A DNA stretch of 64,000 bases. Source: Pristionchus mayeri (lineage: Eukaryota > Nematoda > Chromadorea > Rhabditida > Neodiplogasteridae). Shown piece after piece: positions 34,703 to 45,900 of the stretch. The translations under genes were made by a program, and so were the position numbers. The DNA lies in assembly GCA_036245805.1 (NCBI GenBank), contig BTRK01000003.1:6944001-7008000 (forward strand). The letters run 5' to 3'. Numbering within the stretch: the stretch's first letter is position 1; every line of letters begins with the position of its first letter. The notes below the pieces were generated by a model. That model was not told the DNA's origin, did no database searches, and saw only the letters and a list, made by a program, of their open reading frames with translations.

Positions 34703-35075
34703 AGGCTGCGCTCTACCTTCACACTCTATCCACGTTCTTCATTCCCCCCCCTGCCTCAACGTATCTGCAAGTGCAATTCAATTCCCACGTCGAATCATAA
34801 TCCTCCCACATATTTCAATTCCTGTTTTCCATAACCGCGATAAGTGAATGCTTTTTGTTCTTATTTCTCGTTTAGAATCACTTTTTAGAATTTGGGTATT
34901 TCAAAAATACAACATTTTTGTATCAGAATGATTGCACCAGCTCTTGCACTCGCCGGTCTTCGCTGCGCTACCTGTATTTGGTAAGAAATGTATTCGTTTC
35001 GAAATTCATGCTGACTGTAATATCGTAGATGCAGCAAGCGTAGCTGCAGTCGTGTCCGAGACAGTCTTCGCAGCG

Positions 35076-35161
35076 AGCAATGATCTGACTTTCTTCAGTT
35101 TGCACGCTCTTTCGGGGAGACAAGAGAGAGCGTGCAAACTGAAGAGAGTCTGACGATTGCC
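35076..35161. mobile_element. GAGAGTCAGAC hairpin MITE with 10-bp target duplication
   Basis: AGCAATGATCTGACT and AGTCTGACGATTGCC are inverted ends; the body folds on CAGTTTGCACGCTCT / AGAGCGTGCAAACTG. Direct repeats CTTCGCAGCG (35066-35075 and 35162-35171) flank it. A 9-10-bp duplication points to Mutator-like transposition for this family. Confidence 0.85.
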
Positions 35162-36524
35162 CTTCGCAGCGCAGCAGGAAGGATACGTGAGTGAGGGGGG
35201 AAGGAGAGAGTTTGTTTTTTTTTCGCAACAACATCAAACAATTGCTCCCCGTACACTTGGAAATCAATGGAGAGGAAAATTGGGAGAGGTCAAATGTGGT
35301 TGCAACTAAGGCATCGAGAAAGGATCACGGTTAACCGAGTTAGAAACCTAAAAAAATACTAGTCTTATTTTCATCAGTGATAAAGAGAGATAGAGAGACG
35401 GGCTGTCCGGTAGGTCAGAGAAGCAATTGTATCGAAATTGCGTGTGAGAAAATAATGTACAAACTCGCGAGAGTTGAGTGTTTCAGAGAGGTTGAGCAAT
35501 ATATTGGTGTGATGTATAATGAACGTGGATAATATATTTTTGAGTATATTTTTTTGTTTTCACGCAAAATGATACCAGAAACGGAGGAATGCGTTCACTG
35601 ACCACTTTCCTTTTTCAGGTGGCGTGAATCTCACGAAGCGATCGTGGCCAAGGGTGTGAACAGAAGTGTTCTCGAAAGGCTCGTACGCAACTCCAACGTC
35701 AGACTACGGTAGGCGAAGATATCGGAACGAGTTTATTTTTATTCTCATGCTTTATTCATCTTCGTTTCTCTTCCAGTGACAATACAGCCTCTCTATTGGC
35801 GCACCTCGAGGCGGCTCGCGTTCCTCTCGTCATGTTCCCAGCTGGAATCGGTTAGGACTACAGTACATGATCATGGTAGACAAGAAGACTATTGTGATGA
35901 TTATCGATTGATTAGTGATTTTTGATTTATTTTTGAATTGATTCTTGCAGGTGACATCATCACGATCTTTCTGACGCAAAGACTGGGCGCAGTGCCGACA
36001 GCATGCATCTGATCTCGAACATGATGATATACGATAAGAAGGTACGGTTAATGGGGGAATACGGTAGATCCTGGATAGAATCGGAAACTGACTTAAAGTA
36101 TCTGAACTGCGTATGATTGCGTGCGAGCGTATCGTAATGGTAGTTGTGTAGTATCGGTATTCATCAGTTAAGGTAATGATAATCCTTGCAGAATGTCGTG
36201 TCCGGCTTTAGTGAGCCACTCATTCATACCTTCAACAAGAACGGCGGAATGATCAAGAATGAGGTACTTTTGATCTTTTCTGGTTTGGAAACTTGAAATT
36301 GTCGTATCTCGAAACATCTAGGCATGTTCCTGAAATTCTTAAGACAAAACGATAAAGACACAAAACTCGATGGTCACTCCGTTAATGAGTTGATAGGGGC
36401 TTTACCCTGATTCAGGGTTATCCCCTATCGGCAATTGACTTTCTGACTACCGTAATCCTTCAGGAGGACACTAACGAGAACACTACATAACAGATACAGA
36501 ATCAGATACAGCACTCAGAATATA

Positions 36525-37772
36525 TTAGGTTGGTCGGAAAGTCTTTGTGTATTTTTCAAAACTTTATTTCTTGGGGAAGGGAAAAGCATACGTTAAATTA
36601 TACTTGTCCTCATTATTGACAATGTGCCCAACGTACCTGCAATGTATGGATCCCATCCCTTTAGAACACGCCTGGGCGCGAATCAAAGTATTGCTTGAGA
36701 GCATTCTCGAGACTTTCATGGCAATTGAACGACCTATCTCTAAGAACATAGGCCAGGTCTGCGAAAAGCAAGTAATCAGACGGGGCCATGCCAGGAGAAT
36801 ACGGGGGGTGAGGGAGAACCATCCATCCATATCCAGCCAATTCCTGCTCGACTTGATTTGAGACCTGGGGACGGGGTCATTTTGATGATTATACAATTTC
36901 TTGTCCTTCAGCCTTGAACAATCGACTTCCAACTTCAAATTCTGTAGTTGTGTGACGTACTTGGCCCCGGTGATTGTCATGTCCTCAGGGTGTAGCTCCG
37001 AGTAGATCACGCCATCCACTCCCCACCACATTGACAGCACGTTTTTCTTGGGGTGAAGGTCAAGTTTAGGGACATCCTGCGGGGTCTCTCCTTCTCCAAC
37101 CAACTGGGCTATGCTGTGGTTGTTTTCGTAGAGTACCCACTTATCATTCCCCGTTGTGATCCGTTCCAGCGATCGATCCTCACCTTGGAGAATGAGGAGA
37201 GTAATGTAATCATCGACTCGACGGTCTCGGCTGGCTTGGCTCAGATCATGAGATATGAATCGACCGATAAATTTCCTCATTTCAAGAGATCTCAAGCCTT
37301 CTCTGACAGTGTTATGGTGGACTCTAAGTGCAATATACATTTCACGGGCACTTTGAAGTGGGTCCGTGTCAACAGCTTTCTGCAAAGTCTCACAATGCAA
37401 CGAACGCGATCTCTCAGATCGATCCCATTCATTGAAGGAAAAGAGTCGTCTTCTTCGAAGCGATGGATCCAATTCCTGAAGGTGTTGTAGAGGGGACATG
37501 TGTATTATAAACATTCTTTAGTAGGGTCTCCGAATCCTTCATCGTGGTTTAGGATAGAGTGAGGTATAGCAGAACATGTCGGAAGTGGGTGGCTCCAGGA
37601 AGATACATCGTTGCTCTTCTAGAGCCTGACTGAAGGGAAGGGAATAGGGAGTTGCTTACTATAACGGCCTTTCACTGTTTGTTATTCACTAGGAATAAGG
37701 GAAATCCAAAGTGCAATAGGGACGAGCAGTGTTAAAACAAAACCATATACAAAGACTTTCCGACCAACCTGA
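36525..37772 (-). mobile_element. mariner element 2, decayed
   Basis: TTAGGTTGGTCGGAAAGTCT at the left matches the inverted right end (TCAGGTTGGTCGGAAAGTCT read inwards) and TA flanks both sides. It lies in an intron of the 5'-nucleotidase remnant. The transposase frame (37514-36564) keeps TTGNDKWVLYENN and the PQDVPKLDLHPKK block but reads HQNDPVPR in place of the second catalytic box, and the third box is lost by frameshift. Confidence 0.93.
36564..37514 (-). pseudogene. mariner transposase remnant
   Basis: 316 codons remain open, clearly related to the intact transposase at 27054-28124 (same WWGVDG, ITGxxY and YNHQ blocks). The catalytic triad is broken: the first Asp box is NDKW, the second is degenerate and the third absent in frame. 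It is presumed inactive but could still be mobilised through its termini. Confidence 0.85.
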
Positions 37773-37902
37773 TAAAAGATACATACGTCAGATACAAAAC
37801 TAGATACAGTAATCAGTTGATAATTCAAGGAAGTCACCAATGAGATGCTCAAGACGAGACAACATGATTCTTCTCATGGGGGACTCAATGGGAGATATGC
37901 AC

Positions 37903-38013
37903 TAGTGATGCCAAACGGCGCGCGCTCTCCTCGTTTCATACGCTCTCTCGCTCTGTCTGACCGGCGAGAGAGCGTGCGAAACGAGGAGAGCGCGCGCCGT
38001 TTTGGCATCACTA
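37903..38013. mobile_element. hAT-type hairpin MITE inserted in a coding exon
   Basis: TAGTGATGCCAAACGGCGCG and CGCGCCGTTTTGGCATCACTA form an almost perfect palindrome of 111 bp. The flanks ATATGCAC (37895-37902 and 38014-38021) are an exact 8-bp duplication. The copy splits the GDSMGDMHMD motif exon of the 5'-nucleotidase remnant. The high identity of the arms suggests a recent insertion. Confidence 0.95.
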
Positions 38014-38607
38014 ATATGCACATGGACGTCGTCGGATTGGAGCACCACAAGGAATCCGACACGCTCAAGATCGGCTTCCTCAATAAGGTACTGTACGCTA
38101 TAGGTAGGACTCTGACATTGCAGGAGTAGGGCTAAGGCTAGGTATCGGACTAGGGATGTTAGGATACACTATAAAGTCGGTTCAGTATCGGCTTCCTCAA
38201 TAAGGTACCGTACACTGGGGATATTGCAGCGCTTGTCCGATTACGGTAGCCAGTATGATGCAGACGATGATCGAGAGTATGCATCAATAATCGAGGTGGT
38301 ACGATAATACTGTGCAATTTGTAAGGGAGTTTGGGATGCGCTCATGTATAGTAATTTGTTTTTATAGATTAATGATGTTATCAATAGTTACCCCCCAATT
38401 TGGTGCATTGGGCATTTTTGAGTCATTTCTTGAACCAAACGTATAAATGAATCAAAAATCCACAATACGCCCAATTGGAGGAACCCTGGTTATCAGTACT
38501 AAGGTTTCTGGTTGCAGAAGGATGAGCTGCTGCCGTACTATCTCGATGGCTACGATATCGTCATCATTGACGATCAATCGATGGATGTCCCGAGGCAGAT
38601 CATCGAT

Positions 38608-38798
38608 GCGATTACGGTAGCGAGATGCGATTATGGTAGCGAGAAAGTCAATTAGGAGACAACCCTGAATCTTGATAAAAATCCCTTCAGTGTTGTCATA
38701 CCGCGATTACGGTAGCGAGATGCGATTACGGTAGCGAGAAAGTCAATTAGGAGACAACCCTGAATCTTGATAAAAATCCCTTCATTGTTGTCATACCT
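38608..38798. repeat. 95-bp tandem duplication
   Basis: GCGATTACGGTAGCGAGATG through CTTCATTGTTGTCATACC is present twice head-to-tail with very few differences (for example TTATGG/TTACGG and CAGTG/CATTG). It covers the end of the last 5'-nucleotidase exon and its stop. Confidence 0.9.
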
Positions 38799-39483
38799 TT
38801 GCAATGTTTTCGTTTATCTTTCAGGTAACAACAGAACCCCTCTTCTCATGAATGCTTTGATTTCTCCTCGAACAGTGTTATCTTATCATCGTACCCTCTG
38901 ATTCGTTTTCAGTGATGACACTCCACATTTTGGAATGAAACTTAGAATTTGCAAAGTTGTTTATTCAAATATTGAAACAAATCACGATGGAGGGAGTCGT
39001 GCGAGCTAGAAAACAATAATTGGTAAGTCGAATTATTAATTCATGTCGCCTTTAGGGAAGCTGTGGGCTCGCAGAATTAAACAACACAACTTAGTATGTG
39101 CGTGGTTAAGGTGAGTGGTTGAGTAGAACCCCTTGCACGATTCTTAGGCAAACGGAATAACGCAAAGACTAAAATGTCTGCTCCTGGTGCGCGGTCACAG
39201 TACTTTTCATCGAGAAATATGGAAAATCCATTAAAGAAAATTGAAAACAATGCGGCACGAGGAATACGGAGCAGTCACTAACCCCAAGATCGCAGTGGAC
39301 TGAAATAGCGTGTTTGCTAATATTCGATTATAAATATATGTCCTACACCACGCTCCGGAACGATAAATTACGCGCCACACCTTATTATTTCAAACCAAGT
39401 TCCTAAGTTATTATTTTGTTTTTCGCGTTTTTAGTGTTAAAACAAGGCGTATGCACACTAACTTAATTCGAATAGCACAAGAA
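38799..39483. other. Intergenic, no gene seen
   Basis: No supported exon, repeat or RNA gene. Confidence 0.4.
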
Positions 39484-39888
39484 TTAAAGAAGGAGTAAAG
39501 TCAAAAAGTAGACAAATTGAAAAATTGTCTAAACTCAAATCCATATACTAAACTTGAATTGCTCCTGAAACACATTCTGATTTACTAGTCAAATTCACTT
39601 ATGTTTCAGAAACACTATGAATCCCATTCAGATTGGGAGATCAAAACGGGATACGTTTCAGACGCAATTAAAATACCCATGCTGACTTTTTCTAATTATT
39701 TGAATTTTGCGCACTGTCCCTGAGCTATCCCTGAGCTTTCCCTGATCTGCCTCGCAGCCAACTAGCGATAACTTGGTTCGGAATGGAGATATCAATGTGA
39801 AAATTTCGGAGCTTCTTATCGTTGTGGAGATCGATGCCCTGGGAATGAGCGCTTCAGATAATCCATTTTGACTTTTCTCCTCCTTTAA
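39484..39888. mobile_element. TTAA-flanked MITE, family 1 copy b
   Basis: TTAAAGAAGGAGTAAAGTC and TTGACTTTTCTCCTCCTTTAA are the inverted ends, with TTAA at both tips. It is in opposite orientation to copy c at 40069-40483 and very similar to it throughout. Confidence 0.9.
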
Positions 39889-40068
39889 GCGAAATTTCTC
39901 ATTTTTAGCGTTGAATTTCTAGGCTGCGCCCATATTTCTGCGCGCCGTGGCTAAGTAGTCAATTCTTGAATTTCGGAACATTTTAATATTGCTATACCGA
40001 AAGAGAGAGGATGTGAGCCGTAGTCATTAGGAACATACAAACATACAAATAAATTAAGGAAATTTGGG

Positions 40069-40483
40069 TTAAAGGAGGAGTAAAGTCAAAATGGATTATC
40101 TGAAGCGCTCATTCACAGGGCATAGATCTCCACAACGATAAGAAGCTCCGAAATTTTCACATTCATATCTCCATTCCGAACCAAGTTATCGCTAGTTGGC
40201 TGCGAGCCAGATCAGGGAAAGCTCAGGAATAGCTCAGGGACAGTGCGCAAAATTCAAATAATTAGAAAAAGTCAGCATGGGTATTTTAATTGCGTCTGAA
40301 ACGTATCCCGTTTTGATCTCCCAATCTGAATGGGATTGATTCGGTTTCATAGTGTTTCTGAAACATAAGTGAATTTGTCTAGTAAATCAGAATGTGTTTC
40401 AGGAGCAATTCAAGTTTAGTATATGGATTTGAGTTTAGACAATTTTTCAATTTGTCTACTTTTTGACTTTACTCCTTCTTTAA
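40069..40483. mobile_element. TTAA-flanked MITE, family 1 copy c
   Basis: TTAAAGGAGGAGTAAAGTC and GACTTTACTCCTTCTTTAA are the inverted ends, with TTAA at both tips. Together with copy b it forms an inverted pair with a 180-bp spacer. Confidence 0.9.
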
Positions 40484-40554
40484 TGTTGTATACCGAAACC
40501 TTTCTTAAAATCAACGGAGAACAGCTAAAGCAAATGACATGGGTGATTTGAATG

Positions 40555-40740
40555 TGTAATTGTTACTGTTTTCAATAGTTTCAATAGTGCATTTGAGTAT
40601 GAACAATCGTTATGATGGAGTTTACGAGTTTCCGAAGCAGTAGTCCAAGAACCCAATAATTAAAAGTTAAATAATTTTAATAATTAAATATTTTTCAGAT
40701 GTTGCCACATTAATTGGTCTTATTTATTTTGTGTTGAAAA
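40555..40740 (+). repeat. Exon-like cassette, copy 3 (empty LINE site)
   Basis: TACTGTTTTCAATAG is followed by MNNRYDGVYEFPKQ and a stop, then TTTTTCAG and a hydrophobic frame VATLIGLIYFVLKIV. Both blocks match the parts on either side of the LINE at 28373-29445, so this copy shows the region before that insertion. Confidence 0.6.
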
Positions 40741-40938
40741 TCGTTGAAAATCTGACCAGATGATTTATTGTATAAAGTTTTACATAAAGTGATACACTAT
40801 CTGTGTTGTCGATGGAATTGTCTGTCTTCCCTCTCTTCAGACTTCGCGGAAGGTCATCTAAAAATTGGTAATTGGTCATTGTTTTAATCGATAATAATTT
40901 ATAATTAATTTTAATTTATTTATTAAAATTAATTACTA

Positions 40939-42178
40939 TTGGGGTGTCCGGAAAGTTCGTATATTTTTTTGTTTTTATTTTTTATTCAATGCTTTACAAT
41001 TCTCAGTGACCAATGTATGCCCCCTTCTTTCTCACTACCTCCCTCCAGCGATTGGGCAGGGTCTCGATTCCTCTCTTCCAGAATGCGGGTTTCTTCGAAA
41101 CCGCCCAGTTCACGAATGCACTCACAACTTCATCTCGATTCTTGAACTTCTTTCCTTTGCAGAAGTCAGAGAGAGAGCGGAAGCAGTGGTAGTCGCATGG
41201 GGAGAGATCCGGGGAATACGGTAGATGGGGAATCCTCTCGATCTTCAGCTCGTCCATTTTCTTCTGGGTCATCTTCGCTCGATGTGGGCGAGCATTGTCC
41301 ATCAGAAGAAGAATTTTGCTCTGGTTCAGGAGTCTGGGAGGGACTCTGATCGCGACATCTTCCATTTGTTCAGAGAAGAGGTCGGCATTGATGCTGGTGC
41401 CAGGGGCGATGATCTCCCAGTAGATGGGACCGAGCACTGAGAAGAAGAAGCATAGGAGTTCCTTCTTTCCGTGCTCTTCCTTCTTCGGGACGGGCGTGGG
41501 CTTCTCATCTGCATCCACCCATTGCAGTCTCCTCACAGGGTTATCGTACGTGATCTTCTGTAGCGATGATGGAATCTGTAGCGATGATGGAATTGACCCA
41601 TCGAAGATTGGATCTACGATGGAGTAATTCCCGACAGACTTGAACACGATTTTTCAGCTGTTCGGGGGAGAGGTCATGGGGAATCACTTGTGGGAGTTTC
41701 GGCTTCTTCCCAGATCGATGGAGGATATCGGACACCGTTGATCTGGGAGTACCAGTATCCTTCTTCAACTCACGCACACTAGCCATGGGCTTGCGCTTCA
41801 GTGTGCGGAGAACGAGAGGCTGATCGAGGGAGGAAGGGCGTCCAGAGCGGGGTTGATCATCGAGACCAAACTCCCATTTCTTGAAGCGGTAGAACCACTG
41901 ATAGCAGAAGGGTATGGAGGGGGCGTCAGCTCCTTCCGACTAGGCCAGGGCAGAGTGGGCCTCCTTCACGGATCGGCCAAGACGGTAGTAATGAAGTAAA
42001 ACTGCTCGGAGGTAGAGATGGGAGTCCATCACAAGAATCAATGTAGCAACTAGGAGACTGATTAAATCCTCTCACTACTCAACGTCAGAATGATGCAATA
42101 CATTATTGCGCAATCACTGCATTTGATCGCGAACTGACTTTTTTCCGAAGCATTATACGAACTTTCCGGACACCCCAA
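40939..42178 (-). mobile_element. mariner element 3, different subfamily
   Basis: TTGGGGTGTCCGGAAAGTTC and its inverted copy end both sides (25 bp identical) with TA flanks at 40937-40938 and 42179-42180. The terminal sequence differs from that of mariner elements 1 and 2, so it belongs to another mariner lineage. Confidence 0.95.
41003..41786 (-). pseudogene. mariner transposase with lesion at first catalytic site
   Basis: The N-terminal part (41786 down to about 41541: MASVRELKKDTGTPRSTVSD, PHDLSPEQLKNR) and C-terminal part (41647-41003) are in different frames. The 18-bp block CTGTAGCGATGATGGAAT is duplicated at the junction, replacing the expected DEKW box. The second and third boxes are kept: LLLMDNARPHRA and YSPDLSPCDYHC. 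The upstream frame is also open near 41950 but interrupted. It is inactive as read. Confidence 0.9.
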
Positions 42179-42868
42179 TAAAATGCAGGTTTACAAAAAA
42201 TGGGCAAAATATCCCATTTGTTAGTATTATGTTCAAAACTCCATAAAAATTATACGAATTTATTGCAACTCCTATCCTTTTGTGAAGTTAATACATAAGG
42301 GTTCACGCTTCCAGCTAACACTTGAAATTGGAATTTCAAACTCTCCCAGAAAATTTATAGGTGGAAATATGCTGATCTCGGCTTCCAAAATTCAATTGTG
42401 GGGATCATGATGAATGTGATTATTGAATGAAGAGGTCAATCTTCACCAAATTTAAAAGGTAGCATCGACTTGATATGGTTTTTAATTTTTGATAAATTAA
42501 ATACGTCTAGACCCAACTCCACAAATGCCCAGCTCGAACATGCAAATTTTTCCATTTTTACGAACTCAAAATTTTTTAAATGCGTGAGGATTTTTAATGG
42601 CGTTTTAAAGCTGATTCCACTTCATGAATTATAATTCATATACATCATTTTTTACAAAACTATAGTTGGTGTAGAGGAATTATCATTACTCAAAAAGTGC
42701 TGAAGCGTCAAAATTTCAATATCAGATTTCAATTTTGCGACACTTTTCGTCCTACCCTGTCCGTATATCCGATTGGTGATGGATACGGTTAGGTGCGCTA
42801 TGGAGAGCACACATACGGTAATAATATGCAAAAATGCATGGAAAGATTGATAAAGTCTGAAGCGAGGT

Positions 42869-42996
42869 ATTACTCAAAAAGCTCAAATTTAAAAAAAAAA
42901 ACGAAACTTTTGCATCAACCTAATAATTAATTTTATTACTCAAAAAGCTCAAATTTAAAAAAAAACGAAACTTTTGCATCAACCTAATAATTAATT
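42869..42996. repeat. Tandem duplication, about 63 bp x 2
   Basis: ATTACTCAAAAAGCTC through CAACCTAATAATTAATTTTA occurs twice head-to-tail, differing mainly in the length of an A run. It adjoins the 3' end of the CTLD-CUB gene. Apart from this, 42179-42868 shows no supported feature. Confidence 0.9.
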
Positions 42997-45900
42997 TTAG
43001 TCGATACTTACCATCATTCCACGCACGTTCACTCCACCGTCCGGGGCCCATCTCACTTTCATGATGTTGGATGAGCCAGAGAATACGGCCTCTCTCACTT
43101 CTCCAGTCATACTAAAAATAATTAGAAAGTAACAAAAAATAGCAACTAACGAGATCGCGTTTCCTCCCTCAAGATCCTTGCCCTTTCCCTCGTACATAAT
43201 GACTCGATCACGGCTCGAGTTTGCCTCGAGGAAGAGAATCTGAATCGTTGATTTAAAAAAAAAAATTTTTTTTTGATCACGCACCTCAACTTCGACTCTC
43301 TTTCCAGGCTGCACAGTTAGGATGTAATCGCATGGGACCGAGGCGTTGTAGGGGAACCCGGGTGATGTAATCTAAAAGGAATGCTTGATTGATTACTGTG
43401 AAAATAGAATGCCTAGTCCGTGGTGTGGTGGTCGATATTTAGTACATTTGCTTCTATAATAAGTACTCGCGGAACATTTTTCCTCCCCGTTCCGCGTATA
43501 TTTAGAAACAAATGCACTAAATCTCACACACCACACCACGTACTAGGCATTATATTCTCACAGTAAATTGATTAATCATTAAGATAATACTAGCTGGCCA
43601 GGTTTCCAATTCTCGGAAGTGCAGACTGGCTCTTCCAATTTTTCTAAAAAAACATTATTTATTATAATGTGTAATATTATTATAATATGTACTTATAATA
43701 ATAAAATAATATTATAACTGTACGAAAACATGCAAATTCACTCACTCTTTCGACTGCACGCCACGGGTAGCTCCTCATTGCAGTCGATGTTAACCCACTG
43801 CCCGGCCACCGTCAAAACCTCCATCGCGACGCAATCACCAAATCCACTCTTCGGATAGCCTTCAATTATCAGCAAGTGGACCATTAAGGGTAAGCTTAAG
43901 TCTTAGCTTATTAAGCTCATTAAGATCATTTAGCTCATTAAGCTTACTACTCTCACCAGCGACGAAGTTTGTGTAGTCCCAATCCGATTCATCGGCCCAC
44001 GAGAAAAATTTGCCTTGTCCACTTCTTTCGGCTCCGAGCAAAAGCCCGATTGGCGCTCCATGCGAAATAGCCAAGTGATGGACGAATGAATCCTCCTTCG
44101 AAATATTGCGATGACTACAGTATAGTCCGTGGTCCTCCTCTTGGTACACTTCAAGAGAAGGACTGCGGACGGATTCCGATCGAGTGATCTACCGTCAAGA
44201 AAAGTCCCGCTCACGCCTGCGTTGTGAGTTCCTAACCGGAGCAAATTAGGTGTTCGGCGGCAGGATAATCTACTTCAATGCTCAATGGCGATCCGCCACG
44301 ATCGTCTCTGCAGTTGACCAGAGAAGCCAAACAAGACCCCATCCCTTGGCCTAACGATGCTCTGAGACCGAAGATCCCAATCCCCTCCACACCAAAGTTA
44401 CCCTCCTGCAGGACCATAGTGCCTGACGTCAGGATAAATATGATACGATATGATATGATATGATGCAGTATAGTCCATTAAGGTGAACCTGGGCGTTGTG
44501 AATCGATGTACGATTGGCTCCCAACATCAAGCAAGCTCTCTCAGCGCTCTGCCAGTTTTGACGAGTCTCTACGATCTAAATGATTTCCAAAATGTATATT
44601 GTTTCCCAAAATGTATTCATTGACCTGGTAGCACATTCCGTTATCATTGTTCCCTTCGATTGATTCGCATTCTTGTGGTGTATGAACCAATTTGGCGCAA
44701 TAGTAATTCAACTGTTTGAGTTCGTAATTGTGAGCTGAATAATTCAAAAGAATAAAAAATGACTTAAAAACAAATAATTCTCATAAATTGAAAAAAATGT
44801 AACCGTCTCACCAAAGGTCCACCTGCCGTCTTTTGTAAGTATCCATACGCGAGTCATGGTACAAGCGCCATGGTCATCGTACAAATCCTCATACTGACAT
44901 GCATTGTTCAGATCTAAATTCAAGATAGTAATATCATCTAGTAAGACTAGAGGACGTCTCTAGTGCAGAATGGAGTAATGTTAACCTGTGTCGTAACTGC
45001 GCGGTTTGTAGTCAATTGATGATCCGTCACCCCACTCCCAACGAGACGTATCTTTGTTGCACTCCAAGCCTAAGAAAATTTTAATTTATTTAAAAATTTG
45101 ATTGGAGTTGATCGTATACTACTACTTCCTCATACTTTCTCTGGTGTGCGTGCCCAAGTTGGGATCAAACTTGAGCGCCACTTGGAAACCACTTTTGTAC
45201 TTGATCCCATCTTGGGCGTGCACACCAGATTTGTGACGGTTGAGAAGTGCAATAAATTTACCTAGGACGAAAGCTGCATCATCATTCGTCGATCCCGCAA
45301 ATTGGCTCCAATACTGGTTGTCCTAGAAATATAAAGAAAAATTATTATTCACTATTCTCACTTGGTGATTAGATCAATTTGTCATCAAATAGATTGCCAT
45401 GTTCACTTCATTAGCAGGAATACTTGCCTCCTCGTCATGGATGATCACAGCCTTGGCTGCTTGTTCCATATGTTTCATGCACATCTCCATCGGATTTCCG
45501 ATGTTCCAGCCGCGTCCACAATCCGTGCCTTCCGAAAATCCTCTGCACTCCCCATTCCGGACGAGATCGAATCCATCGGGGCACGATGGTTCATCGATTC
45601 CTGGAAGCGTAGTACGTAGTAGTTGTTAAAGAAGGAGCGTCAGCAAAGTTGAAGATTTAACGCTGTCATAACCATGGCCTAGCTTTTCATAACCATGAGA
45701 TATTCTGAAAATGTCAAAATCTTATCTTTATTTTGAACCGAGTTATCACTAGTTGGCAGAGTGCCAAAGGCGCTGATAGGCCTTGATAGGGCAGGGACGT
45801 GCGGGAATTCAAATATCTCGAAGATTTGTCAAAAATCTTCGGTTGGGAATCGAACCTGCAACCTCCAGATCACATGGAAGCTGCACTACCACTGAGCTAT

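Larger units (their letters stand above)
34928..38655 (+). pseudogene. Cytosolic 5'-nucleotidase III-like (NT5C3/UMPH-1 family), decayed
   Basis: Remnant of a HAD-superfamily pyrimidine 5'-nucleotidase. Exons: 35619-35708 (WRESHEAIVAKGVNRSVLER), 35777-35850 (ARVPLVMFPAGIG, the family FSAGIG motif), 35951-36041 (GDIITIFL...HLISNMM), 36192-36263 (GFSEPLIHTFNKNGG), about 37830-38087 (MILLMGDSMGD, HAD motif IV, then IGFLNK) and 38518-38655 (KDELLPYYLDGYDIVIIDDQ). An exon at 34928-34980 is compatible in phase, but the N-terminal DxD nucleophile motif is not found. Lesions: a one-base deletion in the third of these exons (before HLISNMM), a two-base deletion before MILLMGDS, a 111-bp MITE inside the motif IV exon, and a mariner in the preceding intron. 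It cannot make the native enzyme. Confidence 0.85.
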
